From Microcaldota archaeon (GTDB lineage: Archaea; Micrarchaeota; Micrarchaeia; Anstonellales; Anstonellaceae): a stretch of DNA of 10,105 bases. Each line of letters starts with the position of its first letter. Position 1 is the stretch's first letter. The notes under the pieces are model-generated. The model saw only the letters and a list, made by a program, of their open reading frames with translations. It searched no databases and was not told where the DNA came from. Positions 1 to 6,728 of this stretch are shown here, in pieces. The translations under genes and the position numbers were made by a program. The stretch is taken from NCBI GenBank assembly GCA_023248665.1, contig JAHFEC010000034.1, positions 1 to 10,105 on the forward strand, read 5' to 3'.

Positions 1-1
1 C

Positions 2-40
2 GGCCGGCCCAAGAGGGCCGGAGGAAAAAACAAAGAATGA
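2..40 (+). other. possible 3' end of an upstream gene, with a hairpin
   Basis: The frame starting at base 2 is open and ends at TGA 38-40, giving a short basic tail (GRPKRAGGKNKE). That could be the C-terminus of a gene lying off the left edge. A perfect 7-bp inverted repeat (4-10 with 15-21, loop of 4) precedes a GGAGG at 20-24. The frame used by the polymerase gene is also open to the left edge, so both frames are candidates and the window is too short to choose. Confidence 0.2.
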
Positions 41-47
41 TGCGCAA

Positions 48-3000
48 ATGCCAGGCCCGACGAAGCCGGAGGCGCAGGCCGCAAAGAATTCGCAGGTGCC
101 GGGCGCAAAAATGGCGGAGGCACAGACTGTAAAGAATTCGCAGGCCCCGGCGGCCGCAAGTTCCGCGCAAAAGATAACGCAGCCGCACGCCACGCCCGAG
201 ATGGAAGCCTACTTCGCCTCGTTAAAAGAGGGCTTGGACGCGGCCATGGAGATGGCCCAGCACGCCCGAAGCCAGGGATTGGACCCGGAGCGATTCGTCG
301 AGATCACGCCGGCGCGGGACGTGGCCGCGCGGGTGGAAGGCATCGTGGGCCCCAAGGGGGTGGCCAAAATCATCCGGGAGATGGAGGCCACGGGCAAAGG
401 CCGGGACATGGTCGCCTACGAGGTGATGATGAAGATTTTGCGCGGCGAGCTGATGGAGGGCGAGTCCCAGAAGCTCATTGACCAGGGCGTGCGCACGGCG
501 GTGTCTATCCTCACCGAAGGCGTGCTGGTCGCCCCGACCGAAGGGATCGCGTCGATAAGGATCCATTCGCCCCAGTCGGGCAAGCCCCATGACGGAAACC
601 CGGACGGCTCCTCCTACCTGGCCGTGTATTTCGCGGGCCCCATCCGCTCGGCCGGCGGCACGGTGGCCGCGCTGGCGGTGGTGCTGGCCGACGCGGCCCG
701 GCGCCATTTCAAACTGGCCGAATACAGGCCGGCCGAGACGGAGATTGAGCGGTACGTGGAGGAAATCAACCTGTACAACGACCGGTGCGCACATCTGCAA
801 TACAAGCCCACGGACGACGAAATTAGGCATATCGTGCGCAAATGCCCGGTGTGCGTGGAGGGCGAGCCGACCGAGCAGATGGAAGTGTCGGTCTACCGGG
901 ACCTGCCGCGAATGGCGACGAACCGCGTTCGCGGCGGCATCGCGCTGGTGGTGTGCGAGGGCATCGCCCAGAAATCCTCCAAGGTGCTCCGTTACGCCGG
1001 CAAGATCGGTCTTGACTGGACGTTTTTGGAGGCGCTGGCCAAGGGGCTCAAGAAAAGCTCGGCCTCGCAGTTCGAACTCAAGCCGGACCCCAAATTCCTC
1101 GAGGAGATCGTGGCCGGCCGGCCCATTTTCTCCTATCCGATGAGGCCGGGGGGCTTCCGATTGCGCTACGGCCGGACCCGCGCATCCGGCATCGCGGCCA
1201 AGGCCATCCACCCGGCCTCGATGTACATCCTGGACAGCTTCCCGGCCATCGGCACGCAGTTCAAGATCGAGCGGCCGGGCAAGGGGGCGGTGGTCTCGCC
1301 CTGCGATTCCATCCTCGGGCCGGTGGTGAAGCTCAAGGACGGCTCGGTGGTGGAGGTGAATTCCTCGGTGCAGGCGCGCACCATCGGCCCCGACGTGGCG
1401 GAGGTGCTGTTCCTCGGGGACATTTTGGTCTCGTACGGCGACTTCCTGAAATCCAACCACGCGCTTGTGCCCTCCGGCATCGTGGAGGAGTGGTGGGAGC
1501 AGATGGCCAAGGCCAAGGGCGTCGAGGTGAAGAAGACGCCGGGGGCGGCCGAGGCCTTCAAGCTCTCGCGCGCGAATGGACTGCCCCTGCATCCCAAGCA
1601 CACGTTCTTCTGGCATGACATCACGGCCGCGCAGCTTGCGGAGCTGGCCGGCTGGATGGGCGCGGGCAGGCTCTCGTTCGATCTGTTCGGGCCGCTCAAG
1701 AGCATGAGCCTCGAATCCTCGCCGGCGAAAAGGGTGCTCGAGCTATTGTGCGTGCCGCACGACGTGCACGGCGGGCAGGTCGTCATCGAGGGCGACCGGG
1801 CGCTGGCGCTGCTGGAGAGCGCGGGGCTTCTCAAGGACGGCGAGAAGAGCATGAGCATGAAACGGTTCGAGGACGGTTTTTCAGCCGGGCGCAGCGCGCT
1901 GGAGAACGTCAATGCGCTCTCGGGCGTGCACGTGATGGCCAAGGCGCCCGTTTACGTGGGCACGCGCATGGGAAGGCCCGAAAAGTCGCGCGAACGCAAG
2001 ATGGCGCCGCCGATCCATGTGCTCTTCCCGCTGGGGGCGGTGGGCAAGAACCGCTCGGTGCCGCGCGTTTACGAGCACATGCGCTCGGACGAGAAGAAGG
2101 AGGGGCGCGGGATCGAGGTGCAAGTGGCCCGGCTCAAGTGCCGGGGCTGCGGCAAGATCAACCACCAGCTCAACTGCGCCTGGTGCGGCTCGGAATGCGC
2201 CTGGCAGCGCGCCTGCCCCCAGTGCGGGCGCACCAGCAACGAGGAAGAATGCGGCACCTGCCACATGCGCACGGAATTCTTCGACAAGCGCGCCATCGAC
2301 GTGGTGCGGGCGGTGGAGGAGACCAAGAAAAGGCTCAACATCAACAGCCTGCCGGACATGAAGGGCGTGCAGGGGCTCATCTCCGCCTACAAAATCCCCG
2401 AGCTTCTGGACAAGGGCGTGCTGCGCGCCAAGCACGAGGTCACCATTTTCAGGGATTCCACCTGCCGGCACGACTCGACCGACATGCCCCTGACGCATTT
2501 CACGCCCCGCGAGGTGAAAGTGCCCATCCAGAAGCTGGTGGCGCTGGGCTACACGCACGACATCCACGGCAAGGCGCTCGCCGGCCCGGACCAGATGCTC
2601 GCCCTCAAGGTGCAGGACGTGCTCATCTCGCAGGACGGGGCGAAGTTCTTCACCAAGGTGGCGGCCTACATCGACGAGCTGCTGGTCGAGGTCTACCAGA
2701 TGCGGCCGTATTACAAGCTCAAGAAGGAGGAGGACTTGATCGGGCAGCTGGCGGTGGGCCTCTCGCCGCACACGTCGGCCGGCGTGCTCGTGCGAATCAT
2801 CGGCTTCACCAGCGCCCACGTGGGCTTCGCCCACCCGTATTTTCATTGCGCCAAGAGGAGGAATTGCGACGGGGACGAGGACTGCCTCATCCTCCTGATG
2901 GACGCGCTCGTCAACTTCTCGCGCAAGTTCATGCCGGCCACGCGCGGGGGCACCATGGACTCGCCGCTGGTGCTGACCACGCGCATCGACCCCACCGAAG

Positions 3001-3614
3001 TGGACGACGAGGTGCACTCCATGGAGATGACGTGCGCCTATCCGCTGTCGTTCTACGAGGCGGCCGCCAAATTCTCCCCGCCTTCGGAGGCGCAGATACC
3101 GACCGTGAAGAACGCGCTGTCCAAGCCGGAACAGTACGAGGATCTGCACTACACGCACGAGGTGCGATCCATCGAGGACGGGCCGCTGATGAGCTCCTAC
3201 ATCGCGCTGGAGAAGAAGATGACCTCGAAAATCGCGGCCGAGTTCGCGCTGGAGGACAAGATCCGCGCCGTGGACGCGGGCGACGTGGCCCGGCGCGTGC
3301 TGCTCTCGCACTTCCTGCCGGACATGTACGGGAATCTGCGCTCGTTCTCGAGGCAGATGTTCCGGTGCGGGGACTGCAACGCCAAATACCGGCGCGTGCC
3401 GCTGTCGGGAAAATGCCGGCGCTGCAACGGCAAACTGCTGCTCACCATCTACAAGGGCGGCATCGAGAAGTATCTACAGCCCTCGCGGGATTTGGTGGAC
3501 CGCTATAAATTGCCTAATTACATGCGCCAGCGCCTCGACTTGATCCAGAAGGACATTGACTCGATTTTCACCAATGAGAAGAGCCGGCAGGTGGGGCTGG
3601 CCGACTTCATGTGA
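48..3614 (+). CDS. polC: DNA polymerase D large subunit DP2
   Basis: Catalytic subunit of the archaeal replicative polymerase PolD, which works with the exonuclease subunit DP1. The conserved family start is around residues 52-110 (MEAYFASLKEGLDAAMEMA, then ARSQGLDPERFVEI and VEGIVGPKGVAKIIRE). The catalytic motif NCDGDED is intact, with the two acidic residues at D941 and D943 and no intein at this frequent insertion point. Zinc-binding cysteines appear as C266/C269, a dense cluster at C698-C738 (C698, C701, C710, C713, C717, C723, C726, C735, C738) and C1107/C1110/C1123/C1126 near the C-terminus, the region that contacts DP1 in studied enzymes. The last eight residues, QVGLADFM, match a PCNA-interacting PIP box. 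The first ~50 residues are a repetitive Ala/Lys/Gln-rich extension. The start is uncertain: ATG 48, 111 and 201 are all in frame, none has a well-placed ribosome site, and the frame stays open to the window edge. About 1,137 residues remain if ATG 201 is used. Confidence 0.97.
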   Translation: MPGPTKPEAQAAKNSQVPGAKMAEAQTVKNSQAPAAASSAQKITQPHATPEMEAYFASLKEGLDAAMEMAQHARSQGLDPERFVEITPARDVAARVEGIVGPKGVAKIIREMEATGKGRDMVAYEVMMKILRGELMEGESQKLIDQGVRTAVSILTEGVLVAPTEGIASIRIHSPQSGKPHDGNPDGSSYLAVYFAGPIRSAGGTVAALAVVLADAARRHFKLAEYRPAETEIERYVEEINLYNDRCAHLQYKPTDDEIRHIVRKCPVCVEGEPTEQMEVSVYRDLPRMATNRVRGGIALVVCEGIAQKSSKVLRYAGKIGLDWTFLEALAKGLKKSSASQFELKPDPKFLEEIVAGRPIFSYPMRPGGFRLRYGRTRASGIAAKAIHPASMYILDSFPAIGTQFKIERPGKGAVVSPCDSILGPVVKLKDGSVVEVNSSVQARTIGPDVAEVLFLGDILVSYGDFLKSNHALVPSGIVEEWWEQMAKAKGVEVKKTPGAAEAFKLSRANGLPLHPKHTFFWHDITAAQLAELAGWMGAGRLSFDLFGPLKSMSLESSPAKRVLELLCVPHDVHGGQVVIEGDRALALLESAGLLKDGEKSMSMKRFEDGFSAGRSALENVNALSGVHVMAKAPVYVGTRMGRPEKSRERKMAPPIHVLFPLGAVGKNRSVPRVYEHMRSDEKKEGRGIEVQVARLKCRGCGKINHQLNCAWCGSECAWQRACPQCGRTSNEEECGTCHMRTEFFDKRAIDVVRAVEETKKRLNINSLPDMKGVQGLISAYKIPELLDKGVLRAKHEVTIFRDSTCRHDSTDMPLTHFTPREVKVPIQKLVALGYTHDIHGKALAGPDQMLALKVQDVLISQDGAKFFTKVAAYIDELLVEVYQMRPYYKLKKEEDLIGQLAVGLSPHTSAGVLVRIIGFTSAHVGFAHPYFHCAKRRNCDGDEDCLILLMDALVNFSRKFMPATRGGTMDSPLVLTTRIDPTEVDDEVHSMEMTCAYPLSFYEAAAKFSPPSEAQIPTVKNALSKPEQYEDLHYTHEVRSIEDGPLMSSYIALEKKMTSKIAAEFALEDKIRAVDAGDVARRVLLSHFLPDMYGNLRSFSRQMFRCGDCNAKYRRVPLSGKCRRCNGKLLLTIYKGGIEKYLQPSRDLVDRYKLPNYMRQRLDLIQKDIDSIFTNEKSRQVGLADFM
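69..164 (+). repeat. in-frame 48-bp tandem repeat in the DP2 N-terminus
   Basis: Two 16-codon units (69-116 and 117-164) encode EAQAAKNSQVPGAKMA and EAQTVKNSQAPAAASS. The DNA is most alike at 83-96 and 131-144, where AAAGAATTCGCAGG is identical. A weaker third unit (KNDAQMPGP) straddles ATG 48, so the repeat starts before the assumed start codon. It probably encodes a flexible linker. Confidence 0.75.
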
Positions 3615-3617
3615 TGA

Positions 3618-3627
3618 AATTCTTTTT
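3618..3627 (+). terminator. possible T-rich stop for DP2
   Basis: The bases ATTCTTTTTA directly follow the DP2 stop codon. Archaeal transcription commonly ends at short T-runs, but this one is modest and has no hairpin before it. Confidence 0.3.
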
Positions 3628-3744
3628 ATGAATACGGATGATCCCCGCGTAAAAAAGACTTTCGGCAGAAAAACGTTTTGGCATGGGACGGATGCCCGCC
3701 ATATGAATCGGACCGCTCGCGCGGCGGGCATCGGCAGGTTCTAA
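3628..3744 (+). other. intergenic 38-codon ORF with a long inverted repeat, coding doubtful
   Basis: The gap between DP2 and the phosphatase holds an ATG ORF of 38 basic codons (MNTDDPRVKKTFGRKTFWHG...) with only a weak upstream GTGATG. Inside it is a perfect 10-bp inverted repeat, GATGCCCGCC at 3691-3700 and GGCGGGCATC at 3723-3732, with a 22-base loop. No T-run follows, so this is not a standard terminator. It could be an RNA structure or an operator just upstream of the phosphatase promoter. I do not recognise the peptide. Confidence 0.2.
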
Positions 3745-3750
3745 AATAAT
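3741..3750 (+). promoter_or_regulatory. TATA-like box for the HAD phosphatase
   Basis: CTAAAATAAT is centred about 23-25 bases before ATG 3768. At that spacing transcription would begin at or next to the start codon, implying a leaderless mRNA. No ribosome-binding site is seen before 3768, which agrees. Confidence 0.45.
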
Positions 3751-3767
3751 GCGCGAGTGGATGGCGC

Positions 3768-4787
3768 ATGTCAAACCTTCACGCCAAAGAATCCGCGCCG
3801 GATTTTCAGCATGTCATCTTCGACTTGGACGGAGTCGTCTATCGCGGGCGCGCGCCTATTTTGGGCGCCGCCGAAGCGATCGAGCGGATCCGCGCGGCCG
3901 GGATCCGGGTGTCTTTCTTGACGAATAACGCCACCCGCTCGCGAAAGGATTTGAGAGGACGGCTGGCGCGGCTCGGGGTGAAGGCCGAGACGGCAGACAT
4001 CATGACGTCGGCATATGCCACGGCTTGTTATATGAAAAGCCTCAAGCCCAGGCCGAAAAAAGTGTTTGTCGTCGGCGAGGAGGGGCTGCGCCATGAATTG
4101 CGCGAGGCGGGCCTCGCGCTCCTGCCGCCGGTGCTGGTCGGCGAGAAAGCGTCGGCGACCACGTTCAGCAGTATAAGAAGCGAGAGCATTGCGAAAAAAG
4201 CGGGCGTGCTGGTCAGCGGGCTGGACAGGAAAATCAATTATGCGAAATTGGCGTCCGCGCTGGAAGTGCTGCACTCGGGAGCGAAATGGATCGCATGCAA
4301 TCTTGATCCGACTTTGCCGATGGAAAAAGGCGTGCATCCGGGCGCGGGAAGCCTGGTCGCTTCCTTAGCGTATGCGGCCGGAAAAATAAGGCCGGGAAAG
4401 TCGGGGAAACAGGCAGCCCGCCTGCCGGGCGCCCGTCTGGCGAACATCATCTTGCGAGAGCCGGATTTCGTGGTGGGCAAGCCGAACCATTACATGCTGG
4501 ATTTGCTGCTCGGTGGAAAAGGAGGGGGGAGAACCGGCCGGTCGGACACCCGCCCGTCGGAAACGGAGGGGACGGAGGCTAGCCGCTCGGACGCTCGTCA
4601 ATCCGTTCTGTTTGTCGGAGACCGGCTGGACATGGACATCGGGTTCGCAAACACGGCGGGCCTCTCGTCCATGCTGGTGCTCAGCGGCGTGGGCACGAAA
4701 GAGGAGGCCCAAAAAGCAAAAGGACATCTGAAGCCTGAATATATCCTGCCTTCCATCGCCGACGTGCCGGATGGGTTGGGAATATAA
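3768..4787 (+). CDS. HAD-superfamily phosphatase, NagD-like (subclass IIA)
   Basis: A Mg-dependent cytosolic phosphatase of the group that includes NagD, p-nitrophenyl phosphatases and phosphoglycolate phosphatases; the natural substrate cannot be read from sequence. Motif I is DLDGVVYRG, with nucleophile D19 and acid/base D21. Motif II is TNNATRS (T52-S58). The motif III lysine is K238 in VGKPNHY. Motif IV is GDRLDMDIG, with D285 and D290 placed to bind metal. All catalytic residues are present, so it should be active. At 339 residues it is longer than the usual 250-280. Part of the excess is a low-complexity G/R/S/T/D/E stretch at residues 249-278, between motifs III and IV; another basic stretch lies near residues 205-225. 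ATG 3768 is the first in-frame start before motif I and fits a leaderless promoter. It is convergent with the next gene. Confidence 0.92.
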   Translation: MSNLHAKESAPDFQHVIFDLDGVVYRGRAPILGAAEAIERIRAAGIRVSFLTNNATRSRKDLRGRLARLGVKAETADIMTSAYATACYMKSLKPRPKKVFVVGEEGLRHELREAGLALLPPVLVGEKASATTFSSIRSESIAKKAGVLVSGLDRKINYAKLASALEVLHSGAKWIACNLDPTLPMEKGVHPGAGSLVASLAYAAGKIRPGKSGKQAARLPGARLANIILREPDFVVGKPNHYMLDLLLGGKGGGRTGRSDTRPSETEGTEASRSDARQSVLFVGDRLDMDIGFANTAGLSSMLVLSGVGTKEEAQKAKGHLKPEYILPSIADVPDGLGI

Positions 4788-4820
4788 AAAAGACAGAAAA
4801 AATGGGCGCCCGGGCGCCCC
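4788..4820 (-). terminator. GC hairpin plus T-runs ending the 4874-5167 gene
   Basis: Read on the minus strand, a 16-bp palindrome made of two tandem GGGCGCCC units (4804-4819) is followed by runs of six T separated by CTGTC (4789-4802). This is an intrinsic-terminator layout for the leftward gene, which ends about 55 bases before it. The plus strand has no matching T-run. Confidence 0.6.
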
Positions 4821-4873
4821 TCGCTTGGAGAATGCCGGCCGTAGCGACTGGCTTATTTTCCTTCCATCACTTG

Positions 4874-5167
4874 TTAGCGGAAGAGGTTGTTGAGCGTGCT
4901 GTCCACGTTCTCGCTTTCCGAGGATTCCTTGACCGCCTCAAGCCCCTGGGTCGGCATCTCCAGCGCGTTGAGGGGCTGCGGCGGGGGGCTGAGGGGAAGC
5001 TCGGACGGCCGGGGGGTTTTCATCAGGGAGGAGAGCGAGATGTGCACGGTCTTGCCGCTGATGGGGTCCGAGCCGGTGACCTCGACTTCTTCCAAATCGA
5101 GCGAGGAATTGATTTCGACGTAATGGGAATTGCCGTTCACAAGAATCTGCTTTTTGATCATGGTCAT
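4874..5167 (-). CDS. hypothetical small protein with Pro-rich middle and acidic tail
   Basis: A 97-residue protein I do not recognise. The first ~50 residues alternate hydrophobic and polar residues (KKQILVNGNSHYVEINSS, then LEEVEVTG), suggesting a small beta fold. Residues ~52-68 are Pro/Leu-rich (PRPSELPLSPPPQPL) and the end is an acidic Ser/Glu region finishing NLFR. There is no signal peptide or membrane segment. A GTG at 5174-5176 is in frame but lies inside the ribosome-binding site, so I chose ATG 5165-5167, which sits four bases after AGGTGAT; ATG 5159-5161 is possible. A TATA box, this ribosome site and a downstream terminator together support a real single-gene unit despite competing open frames on the plus strand. 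The promoter abuts the distal glmS-tail repeat. Confidence 0.72.
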   Translation of the reverse strand: MTMIKKQILVNGNSHYVEINSSLDLEEVEVTGSDPISGKTVHISLSSLMKTPRPSELPLSPPPQPLNALEMPTQGLEAVKESSESENVDSTLNNLFR

Positions 5168-5171
5168 CAAA

Positions 5172-5213
5172 ATCACCTGCTCGCGCCGGGATAAATACGG
5201 GGAAGTTTATATC
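5172..5213 (-). promoter_or_regulatory. TATA box and ribosome-binding site of the 4874-5167 gene
   Basis: On the minus strand TATAAA (5206-5211) lies about 40 bases before ATG 5167, which predicts a start of transcription near 5181. AGGTGAT (5172-5178) matches the 3' end of archaeal 16S rRNA and lies four bases before the ATG. The upstream BRE position overlaps the edge of the glmS-tail repeat at 5216. Confidence 0.6.
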
Positions 5214-5214
5214 G

Positions 5215-5265
5215 CTATTCCACCGTCACGCTCTTGGCTATTTTCCGCTTCGGCTCTTTGGAGCC
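5215..5265 (-). pseudogene. degenerate GlmS C-terminal tail (tail 4)
   Basis: The minus strand reads GSKEPKRKIAKSVTVE followed by TAG. KSVTVE-stop is the conserved end of GlmS, but no GlmS body is attached. It is the distal partner of the tail at 6631-6681, differing by one base within the repeat (5238 versus 6654, giving Ala in place of Thr) and by its stop codon. Confidence 0.7.
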
Positions 5266-5318
5266 GAAATCTGGCCAAGTCGGTTTTATTCGACGGTCAC
5301 CGATTTGGCCAGGTTCCG
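5216..5318. repeat. distal copy of a 103-bp direct repeat from the glmS 3' end
   Basis: Identical to 6632-6734 except for one base (C at 5238, T at 6654); the spacing is exactly 1416 bp. The left edge is sharp: bases before 5216 and 6632 are unrelated. On the right, identity fades from 5319 onward while the frame still encodes a GlmS-like end. The repeat includes a perfect 8-bp hairpin (5249-5268) and a 13-bp inverted repeat (5271-5283 with 5300-5312) around the glmS-type stop codon. Confidence 0.95.
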
Positions 5319-5333
5319 CGGCTCGCCGGAGCC
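5286..5333 (-). pseudogene. detached GlmS C-terminal tail (tail 3)
   Basis: The minus strand reads GSGEPRNLAKSVTVE followed by TAA. The last eleven residues (PRNLAKSVTVE) equal those of the intact GlmS, while the preceding GSGE differs from the native DPDQ. Nothing upstream of it on that strand encodes GlmS. The GS-x-EP opening is shared with tails 2 and 4, so it looks like an element-borne version of the tail rather than a straight copy of the host end. Confidence 0.75.
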
Positions 5334-5346
5334 ATTTTTTATCAAT

Positions 5347-5380
5347 CAACCAATGTTATATATTTATATAATTTTGGTTG
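5347..5380 (+). promoter_or_regulatory. promoter and dyad operator of the toxin-antitoxin cassette
   Basis: A perfect 7-bp inverted repeat, CAACCAA (5347-5353) and TTGGTTG (5374-5380), encloses an AT-only TATA region around 5357-5374. The TATA centre is 27-29 bases before ATG 5393, predicting a leaderless transcript. An operator laid over the TATA box would suit autorepression by the winged-helix antitoxin. Confidence 0.55.
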
Positions 5381-5392
5381 CTTAATGTATCT

Positions 5393-6049
5393 ATGCTATT
5401 CATCACACTCCCCTTGGAAAAAAGGGTGCACAAGCGCCTCCATCGGGACATCGGCAGGCTGCAGGACGAGCTTATGGAAGTGCTCTACCAGCTTGATTCG
5501 GGGTTCGTGCTGCACGGCGGCACGTGCATTTGGAGGTGCTTTGGCGGGGGCCGGTTTTCCGAAGACATTGACCTCTATCTTCCGGCGCTGCCGGAAGGCT
5601 TTTGGCAGAAGCTGGCGGCAGCCGTTGCCGGCCGGGGCTTGCAGATGGCCAAATACAAGAGAACTGAAAATATTATCTTCGCAAAAGTGGCCGATGGACA
5701 GACAGAGGTGCGCGCCGAAATCCGTTTCGGCGTGAAAATAAAGGCGCAGGCAACGGCTTACGAGAAAATGGATGGCAGCACGATGATTGTGCTGGCCGAA
5801 TCGGCAGGGCAACTGATTGTGGAAAAAGCCGATGCTTACCGTTCCCGCAGGCTCATCCGGGATGTTTATGACGTGTATTTCCTGTCCGGCAAAATCGGAG
5901 AAGACGCGGCGGTGCGCAAAAAGATTGGCGCGTGGCTGGCTGATTTGCCTGATCCCCTTGACGAGGGCAACTTGGGCGCGATCATTTATTCAGGGGCAGT
6001 ACCCGCTTTCAAACAGATGGCGGAAGCGCTCAAGAGGCGGTTTGGATGA
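5393..6049 (+). CDS. AbiEii-type nucleotidyltransferase toxin
   Basis: A 218-residue member of the AbiEii/AbiGii nucleotidyltransferase toxin family, whose members act as type IV toxin-antitoxin toxins; some are known to block tRNA function by adding nucleotides. The active-site signature is clear: HGGT at residues 41-44, then RFSEDIDLYL with D58 and D60 as metal-binding acids. A second family motif, K145-x4-R150...R156-D157-x2-D160-x-Y162, follows in EKADAYRSRRLIRDVYDVYF. Key residues are intact, so it is probably functional. I chose ATG 5393 because the TATA box sits 27-29 bases upstream; a TTG at 5378 lies in the operator arm and is unlikely. Its stop overlaps the next gene's ATG, indicating translational coupling. 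In the classic AbiE operon the antitoxin comes first; here the toxin is first. Confidence 0.87.
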   Translation: MLFITLPLEKRVHKRLHRDIGRLQDELMEVLYQLDSGFVLHGGTCIWRCFGGGRFSEDIDLYLPALPEGFWQKLAAAVAGRGLQMAKYKRTENIIFAKVADGQTEVRAEIRFGVKIKAQATAYEKMDGSTMIVLAESAGQLIVEKADAYRSRRLIRDVYDVYFLSGKIGEDAAVRKKIGAWLADLPDPLDEGNLGAIIYSGAVPAFKQMAEALKRRFG

Positions 6050-6624
6050 CGTATCCAAAAAAACTTCAGGAGGCATTTGGAAAGCAGCCCGTTTTCACTT
6101 TGGCCGATGTCCGCAGGCTGTTGCCAAAAGCCAGTGCCGGCTATGCCCGCCTTCTTCTGCACAATCTGCTCAAAGCGGGAAAGATTTTCCGTATCAGTCG
6201 GGGCATCTATTCGTTCCATGACGAGGCGCTGGTGGCGGGGTTCGCCTTCCGGCCGTTTTATTACGGATGCCAGGACGCGCTCTCGCTGCACGGGCTTTGG
6301 GAGCAGGAAACAAACCCCGTGGTCATCACGGCTCGCAAAGTGCGCGCAGGCATGAGAAAATTCGCAGGCGGCAATTATGTGGTGAGGCGCATAGAACGCA
6401 GGATGTTTTTTGGTTACGAGATGATGAAATGCGCAGGATGGTGGGTGCCTGTTTCGGACGTGGAGAAGACGCTTATTGACATGGTGCATTTCAGGCAGCA
6501 TGTCGGCGAAGAACTGGGAGCCGAATTCGAATCTCGCATCGAGCGGAAGAAAATGCGCGGATACCTCAAGAGATGCCCGGACCGGGTGGCGAGGAAAGTG
6601 GGGAAGATTATCGCAAAAAGATGA
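6046..6624 (+). CDS. AbiEi-type antitoxin / winged-helix regulator
   Basis: The 192-residue partner of the upstream toxin. Residues ~5-57 form a likely winged helix-turn-helix (FTLADVRRLL, ARLLLHNLLKAGKI, FRISRGIYSF), as in AbiEi antitoxins, which repress their own operon. The second part has the family pattern DALSLHGLWEQ (residues 77-87), a GYEMMKCAGWWVPVSDVEKT stretch and LIDMVHF. The ATG is nested in the toxin's stop as ATGA, so the two are made together. The basic C-terminus (CPDRVARKVGKIIAKR) may bind nucleic acid. The stop is only seven bases before the glmS-tail repeat, and the gene is convergent with glmS. Family assignment is by motif pattern; the neighbour makes it firmer. Confidence 0.82.
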   Translation: MTYPKKLQEAFGKQPVFTLADVRRLLPKASAGYARLLLHNLLKAGKIFRISRGIYSFHDEALVAGFAFRPFYYGCQDALSLHGLWEQETNPVVITARKVRAGMRKFAGGNYVVRRIERRMFFGYEMMKCAGWWVPVSDVEKTLIDMVHFRQHVGEELGAEFESRIERKKMRGYLKRCPDRVARKVGKIIAKR

Positions 6625-6630
6625 GCCGGA

Positions 6631-6681
6631 TTATTCCACCGTCACGCTCTTGGTTATTTTCCGCTTCGGCTCTTTGGAGCC
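6631..6681 (-). pseudogene. degenerate GlmS C-terminal tail directly after glmS (tail 2)
   Basis: The minus strand reads GSKEPKRKITKSVTVE followed by TAA, 20 bases beyond the real glmS stop and in a different frame. It is not an extension of GlmS but a second, diverged version of its end, matching tail 4. Confidence 0.7.
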
Positions 6682-6684
6682 GAA
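6665..6684. terminator. 8-bp perfect hairpin downstream of glmS
   Basis: TTCGGCTC and GAGCCGAA flank a four-base loop, about 20 bases past the glmS stop on the minus strand. A short A-run rather than a T-run follows in the leftward direction; a T5 run is found further on at 6615-6619. It may help end either the glmS or the antitoxin transcript, which converge here. The same hairpin exists at 5249-5268. Confidence 0.35.
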
Positions 6685-6686
6685 AT

Positions 6687-6728
6687 CTGGCCAAGTCGGT
6701 TTTATTCGACGGTCACCGATTTGGCCAG
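6687..6728. repeat. 13-bp inverted repeat centred near the glmS stop codon
   Basis: CTGGCCAAGTCGG (6687-6699) and CCGATTTGGCCAG (6716-6728) pair at 12 of 13 positions around a 16-base spacer that contains the stop codon and final codons of glmS. The arrangement recurs at 5271-5312. It could be a terminator-like fold or paired recombinase-binding arms. Confidence 0.6.

Noticed and set aside
222..1616. Long minus-strand and alternate-frame ORFs across DP2 (also 1748-3508 and 1881-3311)
   Set aside because: They are shadows caused by high GC. The His/Arg/Gly-rich products match no family, while DP2 is unmistakable.
3610..3660. C/D-box guide RNA suggested by GTGATGA at the end of DP2
   Set aside because: No CTGA D or D' boxes at suitable spacing were found.
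4802..5194. Plus-strand ORFs of 130 and 78 codons opposite the small leftward gene
   Set aside because: They lack a promoter or ribosome site. The minus strand has a TATA box, AGGTGAT and a terminator in the right order.
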